Shown piece by piece: positions 35,664 to 43,892 of a stretch of DNA of 64,000 bases. The notes under the pieces were generated by a model. That model saw only the letters and a list, made by a program, of their open reading frames with translations. It was not told where the DNA came from and made no database searches. A program made the translations under genes and the position numbers. This DNA is from CAZWKQ01 sp964634005 (lineage in GTDB: Bacteria > Bacteroidota > Bacteroidia > Bacteroidales > JACABE01): assembly GCA_964634005.1 (NCBI GenBank), contig CAZWKQ010000006.1, positions 81,432 to 145,431 of the forward strand. Reading direction: 5' to 3'. Each line of letters begins with the position of its first letter. Position 1 is the first letter of the stretch.

Positions 35664-35840
35664 ATAACCCCAAATTATTCAATAAAAATTTTCTTTATTG
35701 AATAATCGAATAAGAAAATATAGTGTTTTAAGAAATTCTACTTCGTAAGAATACCTTAAAACCCAAAATTTTCTAAATCGGGGTTATCCCAATTAATTGT
35801 CATTAGTTCACTTCGTTTCTATTGACAATTTTGGGATAAC
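35664..35840. repeat. Nested inverted-repeat block in the 277-base intergenic gap
   Basis: Between Sua5 and the MOSC-MoaB gene lie several inverted repeats. Perfect 13-base arms occur at 35674-35686 and 35694-35706. GTTTTAAG at 35725-35732 pairs with CTTAAAAC at 35755-35762. GTTATCCCAA at 35783-35792 and AATTGTCA at 35795-35802 pair with TGACAATT at 35823-35830 and TTGGGATAAC at 35831-35840. ATAACCCC at 35664-35671 can also pair with GGGGTTAT at 35780-35787, overlapping the last arm. It could be a terminator region for the Sua5 operon or a MITE/REP-like element. The rest of the gap holds only a promoter box. Confidence 0.6.
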
Positions 35841-35852
35841 TGTAATTATGGA

Positions 35853-36809
35853 TTATTTGCTCCCCTTGTAACGATATGCTGCTTTTCTGAGTCTGTCCAT
35901 TATTGCTTTTCCAATACCTTGTTCGGGAACAGATTCGGCAATAATATATTCAACATCCGATTGTTCTAATCTATGAAGTACATCAAAAAAATTTACTGCA
36001 GCTTCCCGTAAATTGCCATTTGAGGTTAATACTTCAATTTTTTTATAATTCTCCTTCGGTTTTTCATAGAAGGCAATATAAGCAGCATTTTGATAATTAA
36101 TTTCAAAATTTACTTCATTAAAAATATAAAGCGGTTTTTCGGGGCTATAGTGGGAATTCATCATTCCGGGAGAAGAATTTTTTAAAGGATTTTTTATCAA
36201 TGTATTAGATTTGGGAATAATTGTTTGAATATCTTCTTCTGTAATAATACCATTTCTTAGTAAAACAAAACCATCTTCAACCAAAGTAATAACTGTAGAT
36301 TCTATTCCGACATTTGTCTGACCGCCATCAATAATACACTCTAAGTTCGGCAGTTGTTTTTTGACATGAATTGCCTTTGTAGGGCTTATTCTTCCAAACT
36401 TATTTGCACTCGGAGCTGCAATTGGGCATTCTGATAATTCAATCAATTGCAATGCAATTGGATGCGAAGGCATACGTATCCCAACAGTTTGTAATCCCGA
36501 AGTAACAATATCAGGAATTATGTCTTTTTTTTGCAAAACAATAGTAAGAGGACCCGGCCAGAACCTTTCAGCCAAATCGATAACTCTGTTATCTACATTA
36601 GAAGCGATATTGAAAAGTTCATCTTTTTTGGCAATATGTACAATAAGAGGGTCGAAAGAAGGACGTTGTTTAGCTTCGAAAATTTTAGCAACAGCATTAG
36701 GATTCAGAGCATTAGCTCCGAGTCCATATACTGTTTCGGTAGGAAAAGCTACAATCCCACCTGATTTAATAATATCGGCTGCTTTAATAATCTGTTCGGA
36801 TAAACCCAT
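35853..36809 (-). CDS. Threonylcarbamoyl-AMP synthase (Sua5/YrdC/TsaC family)
   Basis: 318 residues, the long Sua5 form. The YrdC domain (about 1-205) contains GGIVAFPTETVYGLGANA, KQRPSFDPLIVHI, FWPGPLTIVLQ, RMPSHPIALQLI and CPIAAPSANKFGRISPT. The Sua5 C-terminal domain (about 225-318) begins after SPGMMNSHYSPEKPL. It makes threonylcarbamoyl-adenylate for tRNA t6A. It starts one base after the thiolase stop, making it the last gene of the KamA/Pca-like operon. The housekeeping role is unrelated to the upstream enzymes. Confidence 0.93.
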   Translation of the reverse strand: MGLSEQIIKAADIIKSGGIVAFPTETVYGLGANALNPNAVAKIFEAKQRPSFDPLIVHIAKKDELFNIASNVDNRVIDLAERFWPGPLTIVLQKKDIIPDIVTSGLQTVGIRMPSHPIALQLIELSECPIAAPSANKFGRISPTKAIHVKKQLPNLECIIDGGQTNVGIESTVITLVEDGFVLLRNGIITEEDIQTIIPKSNTLIKNPLKNSSPGMMNSHYSPEKPLYIFNEVNFEINYQNAAYIAFYEKPKENYKKIEVLTSNGNLREAAVNFFDVLHRLEQSDVEYIIAESVPEQGIGKAIMDRLRKAAYRYKGSK

Positions 36810-36810
36810 T

Positions 36811-38013
36811 TTAAACTTTTTCGGTGACTACGGCTATCCCCTGCCCTACTCCTATGCACATAGTACATAGTGCTTTTTTATTATTACTTCTTAAAAGCTG
36901 ATACATTGCAGTAGTAACAAGTCTTGCACCGCTCATACCCAATGGATGCCCTAATGCAATAGCACCCCCCATAGGGTTTATCCTTTTGTCGAAATCGTCA
37001 ATTTTCAAAGCTCTTGTACAACCAAGAGATTGAGCTGCAAATGCTTCGTTCAACTCAATAATATCGATATCATCAAGTGTTAAGTTTAACCTTTTTAAAA
37101 GTTTCTGAGTAGCAGGTACAGGTCCCATACCCATTATTCTCGGTAAAACACCCGCAACTTCCATACCCAGGATTCTGGCTTTAGGAGTAAGATTAAATTG
37201 CTTAACTGCTTTTTCGGAAGCTATTAACAATGCAGCAGCACCATCATTTACTCCTGAAGAATTACCGGCAGTAACAGTCCCTGTGCTACTTACAATAGGC
37301 TTTAAAGATAATAACTTTTCTAAAGTTGTTTTGCGAGGATGCTCATCATTTTTTATTACTATAGGCTCTTTCTTTGGCTGTGTTATAACCACTTCAACAA
37401 TTTCATCGGAAAATAATCCTTTTTCTATGGCTTCTTGAGCTTTATCCTGACTCCAAAGTGCAAACTTGTCTTGATCTTCACGACTGATATTAAACTCAAC
37501 AGCAATATTTTCAGCGGTTTCAATCATAGAATGGGTTCCGTACAATTTGTCCATAAGCGGATTAATAAAGCGCCATCCTATAGTAGTATCATACATTTTG
37601 ATATTTCTTGAAAATGCTTCTGTTGCTTTTTCAATAACCATAGGAGCTCTCGACATGCTTTCGACACCACCGGCAATAATTAAATCAGCTTCGCCCGATT
37701 TAATGGCACGTGCAGCAGTTCCGACAGCATCCATTCCTGAACCGCACAAACGATTGACAGTTGCTCCGGGTATGGTTTCGGAAAGCCCTGCCAAAAGTAA
37801 TGCCATTCGGGCTACATTCCTGTTATCTTCTCCTGCTTGATTGGCACATCCCAACAAAACATCATTAAGCTGGTTCCAATCAATAGTATTATTTCTTTCT
37901 TTTATTGCTTTTATCACTATAGCGGCCAAATCATCAGGTCTGACTGATGATAGTACACCCGCATATTTACCTATAGGAGTACGTATTGCATCACATATAA
38001 AAGCTTCGTGCAT
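36811..38013 (-). CDS. Thiolase, beta-ketoadipyl-CoA thiolase (PcaF)-like
   Basis: 400 residues. The thiolase triad is visible: C90 in NRLCGSGMDAVG, H356 in GHPLGMSGAR and C386 in CIGVGQG. The overall text (AFICDAIRTPIGKY, SSVRPDDLA, LGCANQAGEDNRNVARMAL, DTTIGWRFINPLM, ELNEAFAAQ) follows PcaF/PaaJ 3-oxoadipyl-CoA thiolases more than simple acetoacetyl-CoA thiolases. In this operon it would split a 3-oxoacyl-CoA into acetyl-CoA and a shorter acyl-CoA. The exact substrate is inference. It starts 6 bases downstream of the aminotransferase stop. Confidence 0.9.
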   Translation of the reverse strand: MHEAFICDAIRTPIGKYAGVLSSVRPDDLAAIVIKAIKERNNTIDWNQLNDVLLGCANQAGEDNRNVARMALLLAGLSETIPGATVNRLCGSGMDAVGTAARAIKSGEADLIIAGGVESMSRAPMVIEKATEAFSRNIKMYDTTIGWRFINPLMDKLYGTHSMIETAENIAVEFNISREDQDKFALWSQDKAQEAIEKGLFSDEIVEVVITQPKKEPIVIKNDEHPRKTTLEKLLSLKPIVSSTGTVTAGNSSGVNDGAAALLIASEKAVKQFNLTPKARILGMEVAGVLPRIMGMGPVPATQKLLKRLNLTLDDIDIIELNEAFAAQSLGCTRALKIDDFDKRINPMGGAIALGHPLGMSGARLVTTAMYQLLRSNNKKALCTMCIGVGQGIAVVTEKV

Positions 38014-38019
38014 AATAAA

Positions 38020-39351
38020 CTAATTTTGAAGTTGTTCAATTTGAGCTTTACAGTTTTTGAATGCTCTCAACATACCTTCAGAAAGCCTGTCGACTTCCTT
38101 TTGACCTAAAACAGTAGAAAACATACATGACAAAGTATTTACAAGCAATAATCTTTCTTTATGATATAGGAAATCGAGTATTTCGGAAATTACCTGTGAT
38201 GTTTCTTTCGATTGATAAGCATCTCTGTATGTTGAGGGCGGATTAGGTCTTAAATGTATTCTGAACATTGAACCGGCTCCGGTAACAGAAACAGGAACAT
38301 CGGCAATTTTAATTGCTTCGTTAATTTGAGAAATAGCTTTTGAAGTTAAACTATTCAATGCTTTAACTGCTTGTTTATCGAACATTGACATAGCTGTATA
38401 ACCTGCTGTCATTGTGATAGGATTAGCCGAGAAAGTACCTGAATGAGGGAAAAGTACCTTTGATTCAAGAGGATTCAATACATTCATTATATCAGCTCTT
38501 CCGGCAAATGCACCAACAGGGAAACCACCGCCAATAATCTTTCCAAGTGCAGTAATATCAGGTTTAACACTATATCTTTCCTGAGTACCTGCATAGCCAA
38601 CTCTAAAAGTAACCACTTCGTCGAAAGCAAGCAAAGCCCCATTTTTCCTTGTCCAATTGTAAACAGCTTCAACAAACTCATTACTTGCAGGAAGTAATCC
38701 AACTCTGTGAGGAACAGGATCTATTAAAACACAAGCTATTTCATCTTTGTATTTGTCTAAAAGTGTAAGAGTTCTTTCTATATCATTGAAAGGAAATACA
38801 ATAACATCATTAAGAACACCTTGCGGAGTTCCATGAACAACCGGAGTTTTATTAGGCTCATTAATATCGCCCCAGATAGAAGGGTTGGCTGTTTGGCTAA
38901 CTTCAGCATAATCGTAAGTACCATGATATGCACCTTCTGCTTTAGCAATTTTAGCCTTGCCGGTAAATGCTCTGCAAGCTTTAATCATTGCCATAACGGC
39001 CTCTGTTCCTGAATTTACAAATCGTATCATTTCAAAACCGGGAACTCTGTTGCATATCAGCTCTGCATACTTAACTTCAATTTCCGAACCCATTGTATAA
39101 GCTGTACCTCTTTGCATTTGTTCGTAAACAGCATTTACAATTGCAGGATGAGAATGACCATGTATTAGTGCTGCCATATTATTGGCAAAATCAATTCTTT
39201 CAACTCCCTCAATATCTGTAATATAACAACCTGAAGCTTTTGCAACATAATCGGGATGAGGCTTACGTAATATAGTATTACGGCTTACTCCACCGGGCAG
39301 TATTTTACATGCTTCACTATATATCTCTTTGCTTGACTTGTGATTTGACAT
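38020..39351 (-). CDS. Class III PLP aminotransferase (GSA/beta-amino-acid type)
   Basis: 443 residues from ATG 39351 (MSNHKSSKEIYSEA). An ATG at 39393 would overlap the upstream gene by 23 bases. Fold-type I motifs are FVNSGTEAVM, GAYHGTYD, AFDEV (PLP Asp D244) and ALGKIIGGG (PLP Lys K271). HSGTFSANPITMTAGY is shared by glutamate-1-semialdehyde aminomutases and by beta-phenylalanine aminotransferases. It could therefore deaminate a beta-amino acid to a beta-keto acid, as expected after an aminomutase. A role in heme synthesis is unlikely in this operon. Substrate is inference. Confidence 0.87.
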   Translation of the reverse strand: MSNHKSSKEIYSEACKILPGGVSRNTILRKPHPDYVAKASGCYITDIEGVERIDFANNMAALIHGHSHPAIVNAVYEQMQRGTAYTMGSEIEVKYAELICNRVPGFEMIRFVNSGTEAVMAMIKACRAFTGKAKIAKAEGAYHGTYDYAEVSQTANPSIWGDINEPNKTPVVHGTPQGVLNDVIVFPFNDIERTLTLLDKYKDEIACVLIDPVPHRVGLLPASNEFVEAVYNWTRKNGALLAFDEVVTFRVGYAGTQERYSVKPDITALGKIIGGGFPVGAFAGRADIMNVLNPLESKVLFPHSGTFSANPITMTAGYTAMSMFDKQAVKALNSLTSKAISQINEAIKIADVPVSVTGAGSMFRIHLRPNPPSTYRDAYQSKETSQVISEILDFLYHKERLLLVNTLSCMFSTVLGQKEVDRLSEGMLRAFKNCKAQIEQLQN

Positions 39352-39370
39352 ACAAAAAAGTTTATAATTA

Positions 39371-40027
39371 TTAATATTTGTGCAATTCAGCACCTGTTAC
39401 ACTCTGTAAATATTCAAAAGTAACACCCTCAGCCATTTCTCTGACGAAAAGTTTATTATCTTTAACATCAATAACAGCAAGATTGGAGTAAATTCTGTTT
39501 ACTACACCTTTTCCCGTGAGAGGATAAGTACATTTTTTTACAATTTTAGGTTCACCTGTTTTTGTATTATGCTGTGTAATAACAAAAATATTTTTCACTC
39601 CCGCAACTAAATCCATAGCACCACCGACAGCAGGAATGGCATCGGGTTCGCCGGTTGACCAATTAGCTAAATCACCCTCTTCCGAAACTTGAAAAGCTCC
39701 AAGAACGCAATAATCAATGTGCCCTCCTCTTATCATTGCAAAGCTATCGGCATGATGAAAGAAACATGCTCCAGGAATAGCTGTTACATATTTCTTACCC
39801 GCATTAATTAACTCAGGGTCTTGATTTTCAGGTGAAGGAGGCGCTCCCATTCCTAATAATCCATTCTCGGTATGATAGATAAATTCCCTGTTTTCAGGGA
39901 CAAAAGAAGCGACAAGTTCAGGGATTCCTATACCCAAATTAACATAAGAACCATCGGGAATATCAAAGGCAACTTTCTTTGCCATAGTATTAACATCCCA
40001 ACCCTTTATCTCAATATTATTTACCAT
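39371..40027 (-). CDS. CoA-transferase beta subunit (PcaJ/AtoA-like)
   Basis: 218 residues. YVNLGIGIPELVASFVP, the catalytic E54 in HTENGLLGMG, and FFHHADSFAMIRGGHIDYCVLGAFQVSEEGDLANW are standard for family I CoA-transferases. The text NWSTGEPDAIPAVGGAMDLV and CTYPLTGKGVVNRIY is particularly close to the beta subunit of 3-oxoadipate:succinyl-CoA transferase. The catalytic Glu forms the glutamyl-CoA intermediate. It overlaps the alpha-subunit gene by 7 bases, as expected for a heteromer. Confidence 0.92.
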   Translation of the reverse strand: MVNNIEIKGWDVNTMAKKVAFDIPDGSYVNLGIGIPELVASFVPENREFIYHTENGLLGMGAPPSPENQDPELINAGKKYVTAIPGACFFHHADSFAMIRGGHIDYCVLGAFQVSEEGDLANWSTGEPDAIPAVGGAMDLVAGVKNIFVITQHNTKTGEPKIVKKCTYPLTGKGVVNRIYSNLAVIDVKDNKLFVREMAEGVTFEYLQSVTGAELHKY

Positions 40028-40734
40028 GGGTACCTCCTGTTTTCTGCAATAAGTTTTGATTCATCTTCGGGATTAGCTATTTCAACTACTTTTTGAACAA
40101 AAATTCCCGGAGTTACAATATTTTCAGGATCAAGCTCTCCTAATTCGACGATTTTTTTTGCCTGAACAATAGAATAATTTGCACATGTACACATTATCGG
40201 TCCGAAATTTCTGGCGGTTTTGTTATAAATCAGATTACCGTATCTATCGGCTGCCTTACATTTAACAAGAGCAAAATCTGCTTTTATAGCGTGTTCCAAA
40301 ACATAGGTTTTACCGTTAAATACTCTATGTTCTTTTCCTTCTGCCAAAGGTGTATTAACCGATGTAGGGGTATAAAATGCAGGTATTCCTGCTCCACCAC
40401 ATCTGATACGTTCGGCAAGAGTACCTTGTGGCACTATTTCCAATTCTATTTCACCTTTACGATACAATTCGGGGAAAACAACCGAATTTGTAGTTCTCGG
40501 AAAAGAACAAATCATCTTTTTTACTTGTCGATTTTCGATTAATGCAGCTAAACCGACATGACCACTGCCTGTATTATTACTTACAACTGTAAGATTTTTT
40601 GCACCGTGATCTATCAATGCATGAATAAGCTCAACAGGACTACCTGCTTCTCCGAAACCACTTATCAATACCGTAGCTCCGTCAAAAATTACCGAAACCG
40701 CTTCTTGTGGGGTTTTACATACTTTGTTTATCAT
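40021..40734 (-). CDS. CoA-transferase alpha subunit (PcaI/AtoD-like)
   Basis: 237 residues. DGATVLISGFGEAGSPVELIHAL, VSNNTGSGHVGLAALIENRQVKKMICSFPR, VPQGTLAERIRCGGAGIPAFYTPTS and ARNFGPIMCTCA define the alpha subunit of family I CoA-transferases, again closest to PcaI by eye. With the beta subunit it would move CoA from an acyl-CoA donor to a 3-oxo acid. It starts 12 bases after the KamA-family stop. Confidence 0.92.
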   Translation of the reverse strand: MINKVCKTPQEAVSVIFDGATVLISGFGEAGSPVELIHALIDHGAKNLTVVSNNTGSGHVGLAALIENRQVKKMICSFPRTTNSVVFPELYRKGEIELEIVPQGTLAERIRCGGAGIPAFYTPTSVNTPLAEGKEHRVFNGKTYVLEHAIKADFALVKCKAADRYGNLIYNKTARNFGPIMCTCANYSIVQAKKIVELGELDPENIVTPGIFVQKVVEIANPEDESKLIAENRRYPW

Positions 40735-40746
40735 GCTCCTGAAATA

Positions 40747-42297
40747 TTAATGTTTCATAGCTTTAAGCAGTTTTTCCTCTAAATCGATTTCAATTTGTTT
40801 TAATTCATCTTCATAAAAATGTTTATCCTCAGGATAGGGCTTCAGATTTGCAATTGTATTTTCGTTTTCGTCGAATTTTGCAAGATAAACTCTGTCAAGC
40901 CAATTCATGTTTCTACCTTCATTAAACTTCAATACAAATAATTTTTCTCCTTTTATTTCAGTTGTACCCATTAATGAAATTTTTCCAGCAGAAGAAGTCA
41001 TGGTAATATAACGCGACGGGCGATTAATTGAGGCCAATGTCTGATATACTTTAGTGAAAACCCTGTCGATATCGGCAAGAGGAGTGGTAAAATAGTGATG
41101 CTCACCTGTAGGACGGGCACAATACATTGAATGGAAGCCTACACCAACCATTGCAAAAATATTTCCTAAATCTATCCAATTTTGTGCCGAACGCTCAACA
41201 TCAACTTTTCCGTTTTTATCTAAGAACAAGCTAATGTGTTTCATTATCGGACTTTGGCTCTTAACAGTTACTTCGTGATATTTGAGCCTGTTAATTGCAG
41301 CAATAGTCGCAGGATTAAGCACTTCGCGAGGTGTTGAAAAATGCGACATCCAAACTACCTGAATTCCGTTTCGTTTTAATTTGCGGAATAATTCAAGGTG
41401 TTTTTTAAATTTGTTCGACAATATCATTTCAGGGTCAAAAGTCAATGCTCTTGATCCAATACGTAAGGTTTTTATATGAAGCAATTTTTCGTTTTCAATA
41501 AATGGAATTGCATATTGTTCTAAACGGTCATAAGTTAAATAACCTGCATCACCGCCGGTAATCAAAACATCAGAAACTTCGGGATGACGCGAAAGATATT
41601 CGTGAACCTGATTAATATCTTCTTGAATAAACATATCCTCATCGCCTCTTACCTGAGCATGACGGAAGCAATAATTACAAAATGCAAAACAATCTTGAGT
41701 GCTTTTATCAAATATCAACTGACAAGGAGGATATTTATGCTGACTTCCCTTTAGCATCTCTACTTCACCATCATCATTAACAAACCACGGATGATTTAAT
41801 TTCTGTTTACCGTCGTGAGGATTGGTTTTGGTGCGATGTTCTTCGACGATTTTCTGCTTTTCTGCTTCGTCTTTTGCATTAATATATCTTTTTACTGTCT
41901 CAGCATTTATCATTCCCGGTTGAGGAAAAACAAGCTGAAATATAGAATCATTTTCAAAATTATCCCAGTTTATGCTATTCAGTACATGTTTTGTAGCCAT
42001 AAATCTGTAAACATCAATAAATAATTCACGCTCTTCGATATGTCCGATATGAATATTATTTTTCTCAAGAATTTCTACAATTTCTCTAAACCCTTTTAAA
42101 CCAATATATTTATGCTTGTCGTTGAATAAGGGATTGTGATTTCCCAATATTCCCGAATGTTGAGGATAAGCTTTATGAAGTCTTTTTAGCAATCCTTCTG
42201 TTAATAATTCTTCTTGAAGAATGTTCTGAATTGATTCTTCTGAAAAATCATGATTTCTTATTTGAATTTCCGGTTTAAAAATTGATGAATTATCCAT
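40747..42297 (-). CDS. KamA-family radical SAM aminomutase, divergent
   Basis: 516 residues, about 100 longer than the lysine 2,3-aminomutase of Clostridium. The radical SAM cluster Cys are C203, C207 and C210 (CFAFCNYC, CxxxCxxC), followed by GGDAGYL and RIGSRALTFDP as in KamA. The usual PLP-lysine motif PGGGGK is replaced by SSAGK with the Lys at 439. PLP attachment is thus plausible but the substrate is uncertain: lysine, 2-aminoadipate or another amino acid. An N-terminal helical region of about 190 residues has no further motif I recognise. It is first in an operon with Pca-like genes. Confidence 0.85.
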   Translation of the reverse strand: MDNSSIFKPEIQIRNHDFSEESIQNILQEELLTEGLLKRLHKAYPQHSGILGNHNPLFNDKHKYIGLKGFREIVEILEKNNIHIGHIEERELFIDVYRFMATKHVLNSINWDNFENDSIFQLVFPQPGMINAETVKRYINAKDEAEKQKIVEEHRTKTNPHDGKQKLNHPWFVNDDGEVEMLKGSQHKYPPCQLIFDKSTQDCFAFCNYCFRHAQVRGDEDMFIQEDINQVHEYLSRHPEVSDVLITGGDAGYLTYDRLEQYAIPFIENEKLLHIKTLRIGSRALTFDPEMILSNKFKKHLELFRKLKRNGIQVVWMSHFSTPREVLNPATIAAINRLKYHEVTVKSQSPIMKHISLFLDKNGKVDVERSAQNWIDLGNIFAMVGVGFHSMYCARPTGEHHYFTTPLADIDRVFTKVYQTLASINRPSRYITMTSSAGKISLMGTTEIKGEKLFVLKFNEGRNMNWLDRVYLAKFDENENTIANLKPYPEDKHFYEDELKQIEIDLEEKLLKAMKH

Positions 42298-42448
42298 TTT
42301 CGTTTTTATTTATTTTTTATATAATTTATTTTATTAAAATTCTTCTTTTATGAAAATTATCTTTTGAAATACAGCCATTTAAGTAAAAATAATATAGTTG
42401 AGTCCATTAAGAGTTAAAAATATTTTCAATTTAATCAGATTTTTCGGG

Positions 42449-42480
42449 CAAAATTAGGATTTTTTGGATTTTTCACCAAA
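42449..42480 (-). promoter_or_regulatory. Promoter of the KamA/Pca-like operon
   Basis: Minus-strand TAATTTTG (plus CAAAATTA at 42449-42456) matches TAnnTTTG, with TTTG (plus CAAA at 42477-42480) 20 bases upstream. The predicted start of transcription leaves a leader of about 145 bases before the kamA ATG at 42297. Confidence 0.65.
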
Positions 42481-42532
42481 AATATATTAACTTATTTTTA
42501 GTTCAATTTGCTGAATATTAAAGGATGTGTTA

Positions 42533-43096
42533 TTAAATTCTTGCTTTCCACAAAACATCTTTAACCCCTTTATCAAAGGCAATTTTTCGCGAAAGTACAA
42601 ACAAATAATCCGACAGGCGATTAAGATATTTTATTACTAATTCATTTACAGGATATTCCATTACCGATTTTAATGTAACTCTTTCGGCACGCCTGCAAAT
42701 ACAACGTGCGATATGACAATGCGAAACCAGAGGATGTCCTCCGGGTAAAATAAAAGAGTTTAATTGAGGAAGTACCTCATTCATTTTATCAATTTCATTT
42801 TCGAGAAATGTAATATCGCTTTCATTTATTTGTGGCAAATTACGAACTGACGTTTCTTTGTCTTCCGCCAATAAAGATTCAATAGTGAACAACCTATCCT
42901 GAATTTCGAGCAATACAGCTGTATAATTATCATTATCACACAAATCTTTTATAAGGCCTATGTATGAGTTCAACTCATCAACAGTGCCATAAGCTTCAAT
43001 TTTAATATGATATTTTGGAACTCTTTTTCCCCCAATTAGTGAAGTCTCCCCCTTATCTCCGCCTTTTGTGTAGATTTTCCATTTTTTTTCGCTCAT
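42533..43096 (-). CDS. Cob(I)alamin adenosyltransferase (PduO/EutT-type)
   Basis: 187 residues. The family motifs are TKGGDKGETSLIGGKRVPK at the ATP-binding N-terminus, EAYGTVDELNSYIGL, ARCICRRAERVTL and YLNRLSDYLFVLSR. It adenosylates cob(I)alamin to make coenzyme B12. Its 3' end lies 236 bases upstream of the kamA start, and the KamA operon has its own promoter in that gap. It implies that an AdoCbl enzyme exists elsewhere, such as methylmalonyl-CoA mutase or KamDE. Confidence 0.93.
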   Translation of the reverse strand: MSEKKWKIYTKGGDKGETSLIGGKRVPKYHIKIEAYGTVDELNSYIGLIKDLCDNDNYTAVLLEIQDRLFTIESLLAEDKETSVRNLPQINESDITFLENEIDKMNEVLPQLNSFILPGGHPLVSHCHIARCICRRAERVTLKSVMEYPVNELVIKYLNRLSDYLFVLSRKIAFDKGVKDVLWKARI

Positions 43097-43107
43097 TTTA
43101 CATAAAA

Positions 43108-43827
43108 TTAGTAAACATAATCAACTGTTTTCTTAATATCCATGTTGGATTCATCTGATGAAACCTGCCCGTCAATCAGTCTGATAATTCTATGAGCGTG
43201 TCTGGCAATATCTTCTTCATGAGTAACAACAATTATTGTATTACCTTTTTTATGAATTTCTTCGAAAAGAGACATTATTTCTATTGATGTTTTAGAGTCG
43301 AGATTACCTGTAGGTTCATCAGCCAGAATTATTGAAGGATTGTTAACTAAAGCACGAGCAATGGCAACACGTTGCCTTTGACCACCCGATAATTCATTGG
43401 GTTTATGATTAATCCTATCTGATAATTTAACACTTGCGAGACTTTTTTCGGCAATTTCAGTTCTGCGTGCTTTGTTTATTCCGGCATATATTAACGGAAG
43501 CATAACATTTTCCAATGCAGTAGAACGAGGCAATAAGTTAAAAGTTTGAAATACAAAACCTATTTCTTTGTTTCTTATATCAGCCAATGCATTATCGTCC
43601 ATTTTGCTGACATCTTTATTATTGAGTATATAACTTCCTGATGTTGGTGTGTCGAGGCAGCCAAGAATATTCATCAATGTTGATTTTCCTGAACCTGAAG
43701 GTCCCATTAAAGCAACATACTCATTTTTGTAAATTGTCAGATTTATGCCTCTGAGAGCCTTTACTATTTCAGCCCCTACTTTATAATACTTAGTTATGTC
43801 TTTTAGCTGTATTAATTCGTTTGCCAT
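43108..43827 (-). CDS. ABC transporter ATP-binding protein (MacB/LolD type)
   Basis: 239 residues. Walker A GPSGSGKS near residue 42, Q-loop GFVFQTFNLLP, signature LSGGQRQRVAIARAL, Walker B ILADEPTGNLDS and the switch His in VTHEEDIA. This is the LolD/MacB/FtsE class, working with FtsX-like permeases; no permease lies beside it. It starts on the minus strand 66 bases from the methyltransferase gene and lies 12 bases upstream of the adenosyltransferase. Confidence 0.92.
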   Translation of the reverse strand: MANELIQLKDITKYYKVGAEIVKALRGINLTIYKNEYVALMGPSGSGKSTLMNILGCLDTPTSGSYILNNKDVSKMDDNALADIRNKEIGFVFQTFNLLPRSTALENVMLPLIYAGINKARRTEIAEKSLASVKLSDRINHKPNELSGGQRQRVAIARALVNNPSIILADEPTGNLDSKTSIEIMSLFEEIHKKGNTIIVVTHEEDIARHAHRIIRLIDGQVSSDESNMDIKKTVDYVY

Positions 43828-43892
43828 TTCCGTATTTTTTCCTTACAAAAGTAATTATTAATTCGTTTTATAGATAAACATTATTGAATAAT

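Noticed and set aside
37547..37840. 97-codon plus-strand frame opposite the thiolase gene
   Set aside because: It lies wholly inside a strong conserved gene on the other strand and shows no protein-family features.
38020..39351. Heme-synthesis glutamate-1-semialdehyde aminomutase (hemL)
   Set aside because: The resemblance exists, but the operon context and the HSGTFSANPITMTAGY segment also fit beta-amino-acid aminotransferases, so a hemL label would be unsafe.
42298..42532. Possible cobalamin or lysine riboswitch before the KamA-family gene and after the adenosyltransferase
   Set aside because: I see no B12-box or L-box core sequences and the region is AT-rich without long conserved stems.
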